Shown here: one piece after another, positions 46,101 through 54,424 of the stretch
Numbering within the stretch: position 1 is the first letter of the stretch
How the letters are laid out: each line of letters begins with the position of its first letter
Source of the DNA: Sarcophilus harrisii
Lineage: Eukaryota; Chordata; Mammalia; Dasyuromorphia; Dasyuridae
Length of the DNA stretch: 64,000 bases
NCBI RefSeq assembly: GCF_902635505.1
Contig: NC_045429.1
Location: 429,005,669 to 429,069,668 of the forward strand
Reading direction: 5' to 3'
Made by a program: the position numbers and the translations under genes
The notes under the pieces: model-generated
What the model was told of the DNA's origin: nothing
Databases searched by the model: none
Seen by the model: only the letters and a program-made list of their open reading frames with translations

Positions 46101-49100
46101 ATTCCAAATTTTTTTCTCCCTCCTCTCCGCCCTCCCCAAGACGGCAAGCAATCGGCTATAGGTAATACATGTACACTCATCTCAAACATATTCCACATTA
46201 GTCAGGTTGTGAAAGAAGAATTAGAATAGAAGAGGAAAACCATGAAAAAAAAAAAAAAAACAACAAAAAGTGAAAATGGTACGTTATGATCTGCATTCAG
46301 ACTCCATAGCCCTTTTCTCTGGTTTTTGAATCTTTTGAAATTGTCTTAGACTTAGATCACTGTATTGCTGAGAAGAGCTAAGTCTGTCAAAGTTGATTAT
46401 CGTACAGTGCTGTTGTTGCTACACATCCACTGTTTTCATTCTGCTCATTTCATTTGGCATCATTCATGTCAGTCTTTCTAGGTTTTTTCTGAAATCGGCC
46501 TGCTCATCATTTCTTAAAGCACAATAGTATTCCATTACCTCTCAAGTGCCATCTTACCAAGGACCAGCGCCTCTTCCTTCCCACGATGCTCTCGCTTGTC
46601 CTCCCCAGACAAGGCATCGATGATGGTCTGAAGGAGGTTGCAGACTGCCCGAGAGATCTCCTCCTCCTCCACCGCCATCCAGCCACAGATGCAATTCATT
46701 TGAATCGTGTGCAGGATTGCCATTGCCTGGAATCCCCTCAGAGGAAAAAGTCCCCATGTTTCCCCATCAGCTTGGACCAGTTGTTTTTGACCCAAACCCT
46801 CCCTGTACCCTAAGGAAAATGGTAGGAAATGAGCAAAGACTGAAGAGGAATCCATCCCCATCTTGTGACACTTGGGTAATCCCCATAATACCCCCTTCCT
46901 CTACCTGATCCCTCCTGCTGCTCCCCCATCTTGAAAATACTTTATATTTATTTTCATTCTATTTATATAAATAGTAATAGCAAACAAGGTTTTACTTAAT
47001 GCTATCTTTTTTGATCCTCACAACAACCCTGGGAGGTAGACTTTATTTTACAAATGAGGAAACTGAGACTGAGAGAACTTAAATGATTTATTTGCATAGT
47101 CTCTCAGCTAATAAGTATCTGAAGCAGGATTTTAACTCAGGTCTTAATTTGAATATAGTCCTCTCTTCTCTAGACCACCACACTGCTCTCTCTATTAAAA
47201 TGTAAGATCCTTAAGGGAATGAACTGTTTCACTTTTATTACCATTTCCCAAGCATCTATCACAGTGCCTATATACAGTAGGCAGGTAATCAATGCTTACT
47301 GAATGATTGACTGACTTGTATAATTTATCACATGCAAGCCCTCTCCTTATTGTTGTTAAATTGTGGATGATCCTCTGGGACCTGTGGACTCCAATACTGT
47401 CTATGGGGCTTTCTCGGCAAAGATAATGGTTTGGAGTGGTTTGCCATTTCTTTCTCCAGTGGATGGAAGCAATCACAGGCTAAGTGACTTGCCCTAGGTC
47501 ACACAGCACACGGCATTTAAAATCGGGTCTTCCTGATTTCAGATCCTTATACACTGAGCCCCCAGCTGTCTCAAACCCTCTTTTAGCCAACCTAGTTTGG
47601 GCTTTCTCCAGGAAAGAAGTCACAGGATCAGGATCCCTACTCACCCTGGCCTGATGTCCACTGCACATTCCAGAGAGCGTCCGGATAGCAGCCAGCACCA
47701 GCTCTGGTTTCTTGGTGTCCAGTAGTTGCAAGAGGAGGGCCACGCCATTGTTTTGGAAAATTTTCTCAGCTCCAGCATCTTCTCGGCCCAGGACGATGAG
47801 GTTGTTGGCTGCCTTTGAGGGAAACAGGAGGATTAACAATGGTTGTGCAAAAGTTATAGTGGGTATGGCCACGGCTATGGACCAGCCAGATACAGGAGGA
47901 ACTAGTCCTGAAGATGGGTGCTTTTAAAAGTGTATATTGAAAAACCTAACCTTCAATAAGTCAACTGGAAACATGTTTAAGATTTGTTAAGATTAGGGAT
48001 AGCGATGATTAACTATGATGTACTTGACTCTTCAACAATAAGGAGATTCAAGGCAATTTGAATAGACTTGTGATGGAAAGAGTCATCAGCATCCAGAGAG
48101 AACTATTGAGACTGAAAGACCATCACAACATAGTATTTTCACTTTTTCTGTTGTCCATTTGCTTGGGTTTTTTTCTTTCTCATTTTTCCCCTTTTGATCT
48201 GATTTTTCTTGTGCAGCATGATATATGTGGAAGTATGTTTAGAAGAAAAATAAATAAAAAATAATTTGTTGTCATTCAGTCATTTCACTCTTATCTAACT
48301 CTTTGTGACCCCATTTAGGGTTTTCTTAGCAAAGATGCTAGAGTGGTTTGCTATTTCCTTCCCTGGTTCATTTTTTCAGTTGAGGAAACTGAGGCAGACA
48401 GGGTTAAGTGATATTCCCAGGAACACACAGCCACTGTTTAAGATGGGATTTGACTTCGTGTCTTCCTGACTCCAGGCTTGGCACTATTAACTGCGCCACT
48501 TAGCCACTTCTTTATTCTATTTTTGCCCCTGATAATCTCTCTGGTTATCTCATATAACTGATTTCATAAGCCCTCTGGTCCTCAGTTTCCTTTTTTTTTT
48601 TTTTTTTTTTGTCAAATGAGTAAATTGGATTGGATGATTCTTAAAGTTACTTCCAGCTCTAGAACATATCGAACCATTCAGTCTCACCCATTCATTTTAC
48701 AGACTAGGAAACTGAGGGCCAGGAAGCTAAAGCAAACCACTGTGCAGTCATACAACTGACGAATAACAAAAGCAGGTCCTGACTCCAAGTCTGGTATTTT
48801 TGGCACCAAACCTGGCTAGATTGAGAACCCAGGCACCTGAGTTTTTGTTGCTTTGTTTGTTAAATCCATGATCTCTGGGAATAATTACACTTCAGAGTCA
48901 GCCCTCAATACTTCCTGATATCCTTTCATTTAAAGAGTCTCATTTGGCCCTGTTCATTTTTAAATTCTAAATCTTATTTACCAATTATGCACATTAAATA
49001 TTCGTTCCCTACCAATCAATCAATACAACCTCCAAATTTGTTTTGGATTTGCAGACAAAAGACCTCGATTTGAATCTTGAAAATTTAAAATTTAAATCTG

Positions 49101-52100
49101 TCTATGATACCTGTGTAACACTGGGCAAATCACTTTTACTTCCCTCAGCCTCAGTTTCCTCATCTGTAAAATGAAAGGGCTAGGTCAGATGGCTTCCTGA
49201 CTCGAGATCACTTCTCCTGTGACCTATATTGGACTTGGAAGATTTGCAAAACACTTTATAGACAAGATCCATTGAGCCTCACAAAAATTCTGGGGAGTGA
49301 TGCTTTTACTATCTCCATTTCTCCGATGAAATAGCCTCAGAGTGGTTAAGTGATCACAGCTGATGTTCACACAGCTAGTAAGTGTTGGAGGCAGCATCTA
49401 TAACTAGATTTCCCCTAATTCCACACCACATAATTTTTTCTATATTTAAAAAAATTGTTTTACTCTTCATGGAAATTTCTCTCCTAACTACCACGTCCCT
49501 GGGATGTAGGGAGAGCACCTAATAAGTGGCACAGTGGACAGAGAGTCAGGTCTGGAATCAGAAGGGCTCATCTTCTTAAGTTCAAATCTGATCTCAGTCA
49601 CTGAGATGTGTGACACAGAGCCCTGTCTGCCTCAGTTTCCTTATTTGTCAAATGAACGGGAGAAGGAAACTGGGAAACCATTTCAGTTTCTCTGTCAAGA
49701 AAACACCAAACGAGATCACAAAGAGTTGGATGCAACTCAAGAACAATAAAAAGGAGATTATGCCCATTTAACAGATAAAGTCTCCTGGATTTGGGTCATA
49801 AGAACAATCCTCTTCAGAATATACAGTTTCTTGTTGGATGGATATTGGAAAGAGATTCTCCACCTTTGCTAGGGTCAGGATGGGGAGAACAAAAGCTAGG
49901 AAGAGTGGGGAGGCAAAAGCAGGGAGTTTACCTTCTCACGCTTTTCTGCCTCACTATTCTCATCCAATAAGATCTCAAACATCTTCTGTACTCTGGAATC
50001 CGTGGAAAACTGGACATGGAGCTGAGGAAGGAGAAGAGGAAGGGAGAAAAGGTCAATGAGACAAGAAAAGCTTTCAGCATCATTTTTTATTTCTTTTTAA
50101 GTTTTCAACATTTACTTTTGTAAGACTTTTCTTTTTTTTTTTTCTCCTTCCCTATCTTTCCTCCCCCCGCCCCAGCGACACAAGAAATCTGATATAGGTT
50201 ATACATGTACAATCATGTTAAAGATATTTCCACATTAGTCATCTTGTGAAAGAATATTCAGAACAAAAGAGAAAAACCACAAGAAAGAAAAACCAAAGAA
50301 AAAAGTGAAAGTTATATGCTTTATATTTTTAAAGTTTATTTTTCTTAATGTTTATTTGGGGGGGGGGAAGGATGAAGATCTATGTTTTCTTTCACAAAAT
50401 GACTTTTGTGGAAATATTTTGCAAAACATCACAAGTGCCTTCTCAATGGGGAGGTGGAGGAAGGGAGAGAATCTAAAACTCAAAGTTTTAAAAACAAATG
50501 TAAAAAAATTATTTTATATGTAACTAGAAAAATAAAAAATACATATGTTAGAAAATTATATGCTTTGGTCTGCATCCAGACTTCATAGTTCTTTTACTGG
50601 ATATGTCCTTTGGGATTGTTTTCAATCATTGCGTTTTCAGCATTATTTTAAGAAAATAGGTAATCTGGGTAAATCTGGAAGAGACCCCAGAGAGCATCTA
50701 GTTTCATCCCCTCATTTTACAGATGAGGATACTGAGTTTCAAAGCAGTAAAAGTCTGTGGTTACACAGCCCCAGTGGTAGGATTAGATCCCAGTTTTTCC
50801 AACTTTAACCCCTTACTTTGCTAAACTCAGACAGCCACTAGGCTCCCTAGTTCCTTTTTCAATTAAATTCCTACTTCAAACACAGATTTTAATATTATCA
50901 CTACCCTCTCCCATCAGCAATTCAGTCAATTGGTAGCATTTATTAAATGCCTACTGTTTGCCACAAAGGAAGTGATTCAGTGACTAGAGAGCTAGACCTA
51001 GAATTAGGAAACCTGAATACAAATCTAGCCTCAGACACTTTCCAGTTGTGTGAGCCTAGGCAAATCGTTTAACTTCTGTCTATCTCAGTTTCCTCAACTG
51101 TGCAATGGTATGTGCTATTGTATCAACCTCCCAGGATTGTTGTAAGGAATAAATGAGATAATATTTGTAAAGCACTTTACCAATATTCTACCAGAGGGCC
51201 TGTCTTCCATTTCCCTTCTCTTGTCTCCAAGATTCCAGTGCCTACCACTTAAATTATCTTATCTCTTCTCTGTATATTTCCTATTTAACAGGCTATTTGC
51301 ATGTTATCTCCCCATCAGAAAACCAACTCCTTGTGGGCAGAGACAGTTGCTTTTCTCTGTTTTTCCAACACTTAGCACAGTGCCTGTATGCAGTATATAG
51401 TAAATGCTTAAATTATTGCTTGTGGACCAGCTAACTATCTTTGTGTCCTCAGTGCCCATCATAGTGACTGACACTTAGCATAGAAACTTGAGCTCTGATT
51501 TCACTGGTGTAGGAAACTCTGGAATGAGGAAACTCCCTCTCCCAAGGGAAGATGGCAAATCTCAGTAATAGTATTAGAGAGTTACCTAAGTCTGGAACAC
51601 TGAGAGATTTCATTCCTTCTTCAGACCCACTCACTCAGTGTGTGAGAGGAGCAGGACTCATAGCCAGGTCTTTCTAGCTTCTAAGAGGGCTCTGTATCCA
51701 CTACCGTCAGCACTTAGGGAGTGCTCAATAAATCCTTGTTGAATACTGAATTAAATTGAACTTAGCCTTAGGACCACCATCCACCCCATCTGTTATCCAT
51801 TCAACGTACTTCAGGTCAGTGTCTTTTCACAGGCCCCTAAGCAGTAAAGAAATCTCCTTTGTCTATCCCTGGCAACTCCTTGGCAGAACTAAGAACAGAA
51901 CCAAGGCCCAGATTTGGGTTTTTCTACAATACCACACCCAAGTTAGTGGAAACAAGACCTGTGCTATAAGGTCAACTTGAAGATGACCCCGCTCTAGAAT
52001 ATATATAATAATAAAATATTGCTATAGAGCTTTGGTAAGAAAATATTTTCTTCTGAGGTAGAAAGGCAGAGATCATTATTTCTATCTTACAACTGAGAAA

Positions 52101-54381
52101 AATGAAGTCAACAGAATAGAAATGAAAGAAAGGAAGGAGATATCTCACCTTCTCATGGATGCTGGAATTGAGACGTCTTAGAGTCTCCTGGAAGTTCCGG
52201 TTTTGGGGTTCAAGGGTAGCACAGCGCTGCACATCCTTGAAGGCCTGGTCCAACTTACCCAACTGCTCCAGAGCCTGGCATCTGCGGAACAGGGCCTTGA
52301 TGTCTGAAGCATTAATGTCAATGGCTGAAAGGAGAGATAAATGGAAAATGCCCTCAGGAATAGATTCACTTCTCTACAGGAGGCTTCCCATTCCCAACTC
52401 TAGAAACGGTGCTACTTGTTTATCTTTTTTTTACTTTGGATTATCTGTATCTACAGTCAGCATCCGTTCATGGGAGCCATTGAGTCTCCTTTGTACATGT
52501 GAGGCTCTTTTCACAAAACTTAGTATTGAAAATCCAAGCTTATAAAACTGATACATCAAGATATAAGCATCAGATACATTACCAAAAGATTCAGACTACT
52601 GAGTGATTATAATAAGGAAGAAACTTGGTCCTGGAAAAGTTGGGAAAATGTGCTTCCCTCCTTTCTTTGCAGTGGCAAATGAATAAGTGAATGAATCATT
52701 TATTAAGCGCTTACTCTGTGCATATCACCATACTAAGCACTGTGACAGTCTTTACTGTCTAAAAGCTCATAGTCTAGTGGAAGAGACAACTTATGGTGAA
52801 GAATTATGGAATATGGCATATGCTTTCAGACTTGGCTGCTATGTTGGTTTTGCTGAGTGCTTCTGGCTAGGAAAGAAGGGGAGGGGAATGTATTCATAAT
52901 AGAGATAATGTAAAACAAAAAAAAAACAATTTTTAAAAACTTTAAAAAATATTCATAGAGCGAGATTTAATGAGGAATTCCCTTGGTACATCAAATCACA
53001 AAAAGTTATTTTCCATGTAACTTCTCAGGAGTATACACATACTATAAACTGAGATGTACACTCATCTCTTCCCATAGTACCTAATATAAGCAATCAACAA
53101 ACCAACAAGCATTTATTAAACACCTACTATGTTCTAGGCACTGTACTGGTACTAATGGTACAAAGACCATAAGGAAGCAGCTCTTACCTTCAAAAAACTT
53201 ACATTCTGCTAAAAAAAATGTCTACAGAAAAATAAAAACAAAATATAAATAAAATAAATTTAAAAGGGGTGGGATTAAGCAGGAGAATCAGACAAAGTCT
53301 TTTGAAGATACTGGCTCTTGAGTTAATAAGCAGAGAACATTCCAGGCATGAGCAAAGCCTTGAAGATGGGAAATGGAACATCATGTAAAGGTGACAGCAA
53401 GTAGGGGAGTCTGGCTGAAACTGTGAACAGTATGGGGGGGGGGAACTTATAATTGGCTTAAAGAAGTTACTTAAGACAGATTTTAAAGGACTTTAAATGC
53501 CAAACAGAGGAAGAACTTTTAAGCATTATCAAAGGGGGAAATGCAGAGGGTGCCCCATAAATGACTCCTATAAATCTAGGCTGAGGGGCAAAAAAATGAG
53601 GGCATGGAGCTGGGGTCAGAGGAAGAAGGTCACTCACCTTTGGATGCATCTGATGCTGCTTGAGCGTAGCTTTCCTGGAAATCAGAGAAATGGAAAGGCT
53701 CACCAGTAAGGACTTCATAGAGAAACAAGAGGATTGCACTTGATAGTCTTTCAAAACTTTCTGGTACAAAGTTCTAATTCTAGATACCTGAGAATTGCCC
53801 ACCCAGGAAAGGGAAGAGGGGGGCTAGTACAAGAAGAGGTGGGAAGGAGTTGAAGCTCTGGAAATAAGTTCCTCACCATCCCAACTTTGCGTGATCAGTT
53901 CCCATCAAGTTGCAATTAATCGGAGCCTGATGCTTCTTGGTCTTGTTGGCAAAGATCAATGAGCACAGAACTCTGACCTTTGGTTTAAATATAGCCCTAT
54001 ACCCCAATCAAGGTTTCCCCCCCAAAATAAAATCCAACATTGTTCCCTTTACAAGGTAGAAAATGTTGGGCTTCTTCCTCTTTCTAGCGGTAAAAGTTGG
54101 CCAAACTAGGAAACCTTCAAGGAGGCAGAGAACCAGACAGCCCAGACTCTCCTGACAGCCTCCCAGTTTCCCTATCCCACACCCCTGTCTCTCCCCCTCC
54201 CTCCAGCTGACCCCCTCACCATTTTCAGACCACAGGCTGCCCTGTTACGGTACAGAGTAGCCAACAGGGCTTTGTCTTTGGTCAGCTTTAAGGCCTGGCT
54301 GTAGCTTTTGGAAGCCTCTTCATAATTCTGGTTTTGAAAATATTTATTCCCCTCCTCCTTCAACTGCACAGCATCTGCCAT
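27568..54381 (-). CDS. UNC45B: UNC45B, myosin chaperone of striated muscle, complete (19 coding exons)
   Basis: UNC-45 homolog B folds the myosin head together with HSP90 in skeletal and cardiac muscle cytoplasm, at Z-lines and A-bands. Nineteen exons join in frame: 2784 bases, 927 codons plus TAG; human isoforms are about 929-931. Three TPRs lie at residues 4-118 and hold the carboxylate-clamp set K8, N12, N46, K76, R80 that grips the HSP90 tail. The central armadillo domain spans about 120-510 and the myosin-binding UCS domain about 512-927, ending [11 protein letters not shown]. All introns are GT-AG and every junction matches the human protein as I recall it. Coding starts at ATG 54381-54379, the first base of its exon. 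An in-frame upstream ATG in a predicted exon 1 could add six residues. It is divergent from NLE1 and tandem with the Schlafen gene. Intact; no broken codons seen. Confidence 0.97.
28455..28680 (+). repeat. SINE (MAR1-type)
   Basis: 'tttggagttggaacacctgggctcaggttctg', 'tctgggtctcagtttccttagctgtaaaaatgag', ending with the 'ctacaaatctatgatc' tail. Lies in the last UNC45B intron, close to exon 19. Confidence 0.75.
28770..28925 (-). CDS. UNC45B: UNC45B exon 19
   Basis: Residues 790-841: [20 protein letters not shown] through CHKMTQV. 52 codons, phase 0. Almost identical to human. Confidence 0.96.
29330..29570 (+). repeat. SINE (MAR1-type), headless
   Basis: 'cttagtttcctcaaatggaaataataatagcac' then 'gtgtttagcacag' and 'gtaggcgcttaataaatgc'. 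The 'aagtgtttag' phrase is repeated in tandem. Confidence 0.7.
29585..29994 (+). mobile_element. Old L1 3' region
   Basis: 'aataactggaaacaaaatgggtacccattaactgg' and 'cagaaaaacctgggaaggtttg' follow the L1 3' UTR order, ending in the left arm of the inverted repeat, which a younger L1 then interrupts. Confidence 0.65.
29975..31212. repeat. 60-base inverted repeat pair
   Basis: Left arm 29975-30010 continuing at 30510-30533 (split by the young L1); right arm 31153-31212 on the opposite strand. About 56 of 60 bases match. The inside, about 620 bases without the L1, shows no gene. Either terminal repeats of an unknown DNA transposon or two opposed copies of one repeat end. Confidence 0.75.
30011..30493 (+). 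mobile_element. Young 5'-truncated L1 with 16-base target duplication
   Basis: A 3' UTR fragment of about 480 bases with A-rich tail, flanked by ataaattaagggtctc at 29995-30010 and 30494-30509. The last 280 bases are nearly the same as the copy at 17787. Short open frames inside are not genes. Confidence 0.92.
31196..32160 (+). repeat. SINE cluster in UNC45B intron 18
   Basis: 31196-31345 WSINE-type ending in a CAAA/AAC run; 31462-31672 and 31840-32050 MAR1-type, plus strand; 31675-31800 a minus-strand MIR-like piece; 32040-32160 ATT/CAT tails. Confidence 0.8.
32320..32465 (-). repeat. SINE (WSINE-type), minus strand
   Basis: 'caattggggtcaagtgacttgcctggagtcatacagctagg' to 'ccctatccactgcaccacctagccaccc'. 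Confidence 0.88.
32600..32760 (-). repeat. Repeat tail with 'ttattaagtgcctactgtgtgtcaggc'
   Basis: A common mammalian SINE/LINE 3' piece ('aagtgcctactgtg', 'aggcactgtgctgag'), seen again near 52700 and 53110. Confidence 0.6.
33259..33376 (-). CDS. UNC45B: UNC45B exon 18
   Basis: Residues 750-789: [34 protein letters not shown]. The acceptor has two AGs four bases apart (TCAGGCAG); the first keeps the frame. Confidence 0.95.
33678..33793 (-). CDS. UNC45B: UNC45B exon 17
   Basis: Residues 712-749 plus two bases: [36 protein letters not shown]. Acceptor CCTGCAG, donor GTGAGT. Confidence 0.96.
33850..34180. repeat. (CT)n and (CA)n microsatellites
   Basis: CT/GCTC run at 34040-34100 and about 18 CA units at 34120-34155, in UNC45B intron 16. 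The open frame through them is repeat-made. Confidence 0.95.
34736..34938 (-). mobile_element. Young 5'-truncated L1, minus strand, with target duplication
   Basis: Reverse of the same 3' end as at 17787 and 30011 (T-run, 'aatagccttttatttacagg', C-run, 'agatggcaggatgacc'). 14-base duplication tgtgtgtatatttg at 34722-34735 and 34939-34952. Confidence 0.92.
34960..35330 (+). mobile_element. L1 3' UTR piece
   Basis: 'aatgcaataatcagctatgaaagcc' style text, then 'ctgcatccagaaaaagaactaaggagactgaatgtg', known from L1 3' UTRs, ending in 'aaaaataaataaac'. Confidence 0.65.
35560..35730 (+). repeat. (GA)n-rich purine stretch
   Basis: GAGA, GACA and GGGA units over about 150 bases, 75 bases from UNC45B exon 16. 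Not coding. Confidence 0.92.
35806..35919 (-). CDS. UNC45B: UNC45B exon 16
   Basis: Residues 674-711: [20 protein letters not shown] through PDIAFPGER. 38 codons, phase 0. Acceptor TCTTAG, donor GTGAGT. Confidence 0.96.
35960..36650. repeat. SINE remnants in UNC45B intron 15
   Basis: A plus-strand head at 35965-36035 joined to a minus-strand body 36036-36180, then minus and plus MIR-like scraps at 36345-36630. Confidence 0.65.
36957..37023 (-). CDS. UNC45B: UNC45B exon 15 (67 bases)
   Basis: Residues 651-673: [23 protein letters not shown]. Acceptor CTCACAG, donor GTAACA. Confidence 0.95.
37225..37400. repeat. Repeat tail with T/G-run
   Basis: 'ttgagggcagtaagtgctttg' followed by a T and TTTG run and 'cctagcacagtgcc', a common SINE-type ending. 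Confidence 0.5.
37593..37720 (-). CDS. UNC45B: UNC45B exon 14
   Basis: Residues 609-650 plus two bases: [40 protein letters not shown]. Acceptor CCTCAG, donor GTACTG (weaker than consensus). Confidence 0.95.
37900..39180. repeat. UNC45B intron 13: SINE remnants, no exon
   Basis: Plus-strand MAR1-type copy at about 38440-38640 and a second piece to 38700. 38840-38900 has a minus-strand scrap. The remainder is unique-looking. Confidence 0.55.
39320..39460 (-). CDS. UNC45B: UNC45B exon 13
   Basis: Residues 562-608: [20 protein letters not shown] through VPEEHPK. 47 codons. Joined to exon 12 it reads AK-TSDK, two residues shorter than the human AKAGTSDK form I recall. Confidence 0.95.
39540..39960. 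repeat. SINEs in UNC45B intron 12
   Basis: 39540-39820 minus strand (long variant with 'gtcatgtccaactctttatgac'), interrupted near 39750 by a short 'ggtggagccaagatgg' phrase. 39845-39955 is a plus-strand WSINE with A-tail. Confidence 0.8.
39960..40200 (+). mobile_element. L1-like 3' fragment
   Basis: 'gagtaattataatgatcacaaagacttgcc' then 'ttctctaaaatggtaaggg'. A related copy lies at about 52590-52680. Confidence 0.5.
40240..40383 (+). mobile_element. Short insertion with L1 5'-like head and target duplication
   Basis: 144 bases starting gtggagccaagatggtgaag (like the L1 5' UTR start with its YY1 motif), then an A-run. No terminal poly-A. Flanked by aattaacctgataggag at 40223-40239 and 40384-40400. 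Confidence 0.75.
40545..41130 (-). repeat. Minus-strand MIR/MAR1-type SINE remnants
   Basis: 40545-40770 ('ctatcattatccccatttcatagatgagaaaatt') and about 40960-41110 ('acagatgacaccattgaggctcagag'). Confidence 0.7.
41231..41372 (-). CDS. UNC45B: UNC45B exon 12: UCS domain start
   Basis: Residues 514-561: [41 protein letters not shown]. The donor GTATGT is followed six bases on by a second GT, so a tandem donor is possible. Confidence 0.95.
41755..41849 (-). CDS. UNC45B: UNC45B exon 11
   Basis: Residues 483-513 plus two bases: [20 protein letters not shown] through AKQCR. Border of the central and UCS domains. Acceptor CTCTAG, donor GTAAGA. Confidence 0.96.
41945..42118 (+). repeat. SINE (MAR1-type), headless
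   Basis: 'ttgcctcagtttcatcaactgtaaatgagg' to 'gattaggcgcttgttaaatgc', ending 60 bases from UNC45B exon 10. Confidence 0.8.
42181..42481 (-). CDS. UNC45B: UNC45B exon 10 (largest, 301 bases)
   Basis: Residues 382-482: [19 protein letters not shown] through [10 protein letters not shown]. Central armadillo helices. Donor GTGAGA after GTG. Confidence 0.96.
42500..43500. other. UNC45B intron 9: one SINE, otherwise plain
   Basis: Plus-strand SINE at about 42860-43020 ('ctctctggacctcagtttcctcctctgtaaaatgag'). A/T-rich remainder with no exon. Confidence 0.55.
43528..43699 (-). CDS. UNC45B: UNC45B exon 9
   Basis: Residues 325-381 plus two bases: [45 protein letters not shown]. Acceptor CACCAG, donor GTGAGT. 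Confidence 0.96.
43860..44100. repeat. A-run and SINE-tail scraps
   Basis: An 18-base A-run at 43860-43877, then 'tagtaggcacttattaaatgcttgttgatcgactgactg' and a MIR-like piece. UNC45B intron 8. Confidence 0.6.
44100..44876. repeat. Degenerate ATTCAT-type tandem repeat
   Basis: About 780 bases built from TTCATT, TTCATAT and TCATATAT words, with a higher-order unit of roughly 180-200 bases visible from recurring 'agtattcactcatat' (near 44240, 44430, 44620). Ends in perfect ATTC units. UNC45B intron 8. Confidence 0.9.
45066..45236 (-). CDS. UNC45B: UNC45B exon 8
   Basis: Residues 268-324: [18 protein letters not shown] through [11 protein letters not shown]. Acceptor CCCTAG, donor GTGAGA. Confidence 0.96.
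45365..45745 (+). repeat. Tandem MAR1-type SINE pieces
   Basis: 45365-45570 full body, then a second 3' half 45590-45745 ending 'tatggatgctagctattttcatcgtgg'. UNC45B intron 7. Confidence 0.8.
46045..46540 (-). mobile_element. L1 3' UTR and ORF2 end, minus strand, abutting UNC45B exon 7
   Basis: T/G-run, 'caacattcacttttatgagattttg', 'ctgctcatttcatttggcatc', ending 'gcacaatagtattccatta' near 46540. Only about 18 bases of native intron separate it from exon 7's last base (46558). Confidence 0.85.
46558..46726 (-). CDS. UNC45B: UNC45B exon 7, with a diverged patch
   Basis: Residues 212-267 plus one base: [20 protein letters not shown], then [12 protein letters not shown] and [17 protein letters not shown]. 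The end is near identical to human, but residues about 213-229 differ at many positions (human VILHAVRIDRICSLM as recalled). An L1 begins about 20 bases beyond the donor. Confidence 0.94.
46960..47580 (-). repeat. Two minus-strand SINEs in UNC45B intron 6
   Basis: 46975-47180 MAR1/MIR-type; 47335-47575 the long variant ('gggctttctcggcaaagataatgg', 'ctaagtgacttgccctaggtcacacagc') whose tRNA-like end lies near exon 6. Confidence 0.8.
47645..47812 (-). CDS. UNC45B: UNC45B exon 6
   Basis: Residues 156-211: [12 protein letters not shown] through [11 protein letters not shown]. 56 codons, phase 0 at both ends. Very close to human. Confidence 0.96.
47940..48262 (+). mobile_element. L1 3' UTR
   Basis: 'tcatcagcatccagagagaactattgag', 'cacaacatagtattttcac', 'ttcttgtgcagcatgatatatgtgg', ending in an A-tail at 48262. 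Same family as 56455-56942. Confidence 0.8.
48263..48800 (-). repeat. SINEs, minus strand
   Basis: 48263-48520 is a complete long variant with 'ttgttgtcattcagtcatttc' at one end and 'ctgcgccacttagcca' at the other. 48540-48800 holds MIR-like pieces around a T-run. Confidence 0.82.
48800..49770 (+). repeat. SINEs in UNC45B intron 5
   Basis: 49050-49270 and 49505-49770 (the long variant, ending 'cacaaagagttggatgcaactcaagaac'). A minus-strand scrap at 49280-49420. The rest is unique-looking. Confidence 0.75.
49932..50021 (-). CDS. UNC45B: UNC45B exon 5
   Basis: Residues 126-155, [20 protein letters not shown] and on to AEKREK. Start of the central domain. Exactly 30 codons, phase 0 at both ends. 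Confidence 0.96.
50080..50640 (-). mobile_element. L1 3' UTR, minus strand, holding a nested plus-strand L1
   Basis: The host piece runs 50080-50312 and 50546-50640. The insert, 50313-50545, is a plus-strand L1 3' end ('cttttgtggaaatattttgcaaaac', 'aaaactcaaagttttaaaaac', A-tail). The phrase ttatatgcttt repeats at both edges as the target duplication. Confidence 0.8.
50660..51200. repeat. SINEs in UNC45B intron 4
   Basis: 50670-50810 minus-strand MIR-like; 50935-51195 plus-strand MAR1-type with 'acttctgtctatctcagtttcctcaactgtgcaatgg'. Confidence 0.78.
51200..52148. other. UNC45B intron 4 remainder
   Basis: SINE-tail scraps at 51280-51420 ('gtgggcagagacagttgcttttc') and 51700-51760. No exon seen. 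Confidence 0.5.
52149..52324 (-). CDS. UNC45B: UNC45B exon 4: TPR3
   Basis: Residues 67-125: [17 protein letters not shown] through [10 protein letters not shown]. Carries clamp residues K76 and R80. Acceptor TTTCAG, donor GTGAGA. Confidence 0.96.
52590..53560. repeat. UNC45B intron 3: L1 and other repeat pieces
   Basis: L1-like piece 52590-52680 (sister of 39960); 'attaagcgcttactctgtgcatatcacc' tail; L1-like 52800-52930; repeat tail 53090-53210; 53280-53540 the unassigned repeat with 'gaacattccaggcatgagcaaagcc'. Confidence 0.6.
53638..53674 (-). CDS. UNC45B: UNC45B exon 3 (37 bases)
   Basis: Residues 55-66 plus one base, reading [13 protein letters not shown] micro-size exon between TTTCCAG and GTGAGT. 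It matches human ESYVQAASDASR and is needed to keep frame. Confidence 0.93.
54220..54381 (-). CDS. UNC45B: UNC45B exon 2 (first main coding exon): TPR1 and TPR2 start
   Basis: Residues 1-54: [15 protein letters not shown] through NRAACGLKM. The acceptor CCCCAGCAG directly abuts the ATG. Donor GTGAGG. Confidence 0.95.
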
Positions 54382-54424
54382 CTGCTGGGGAGGAAAAGAA
54401 TGAATAAAAAGGATAACGAGCAGA

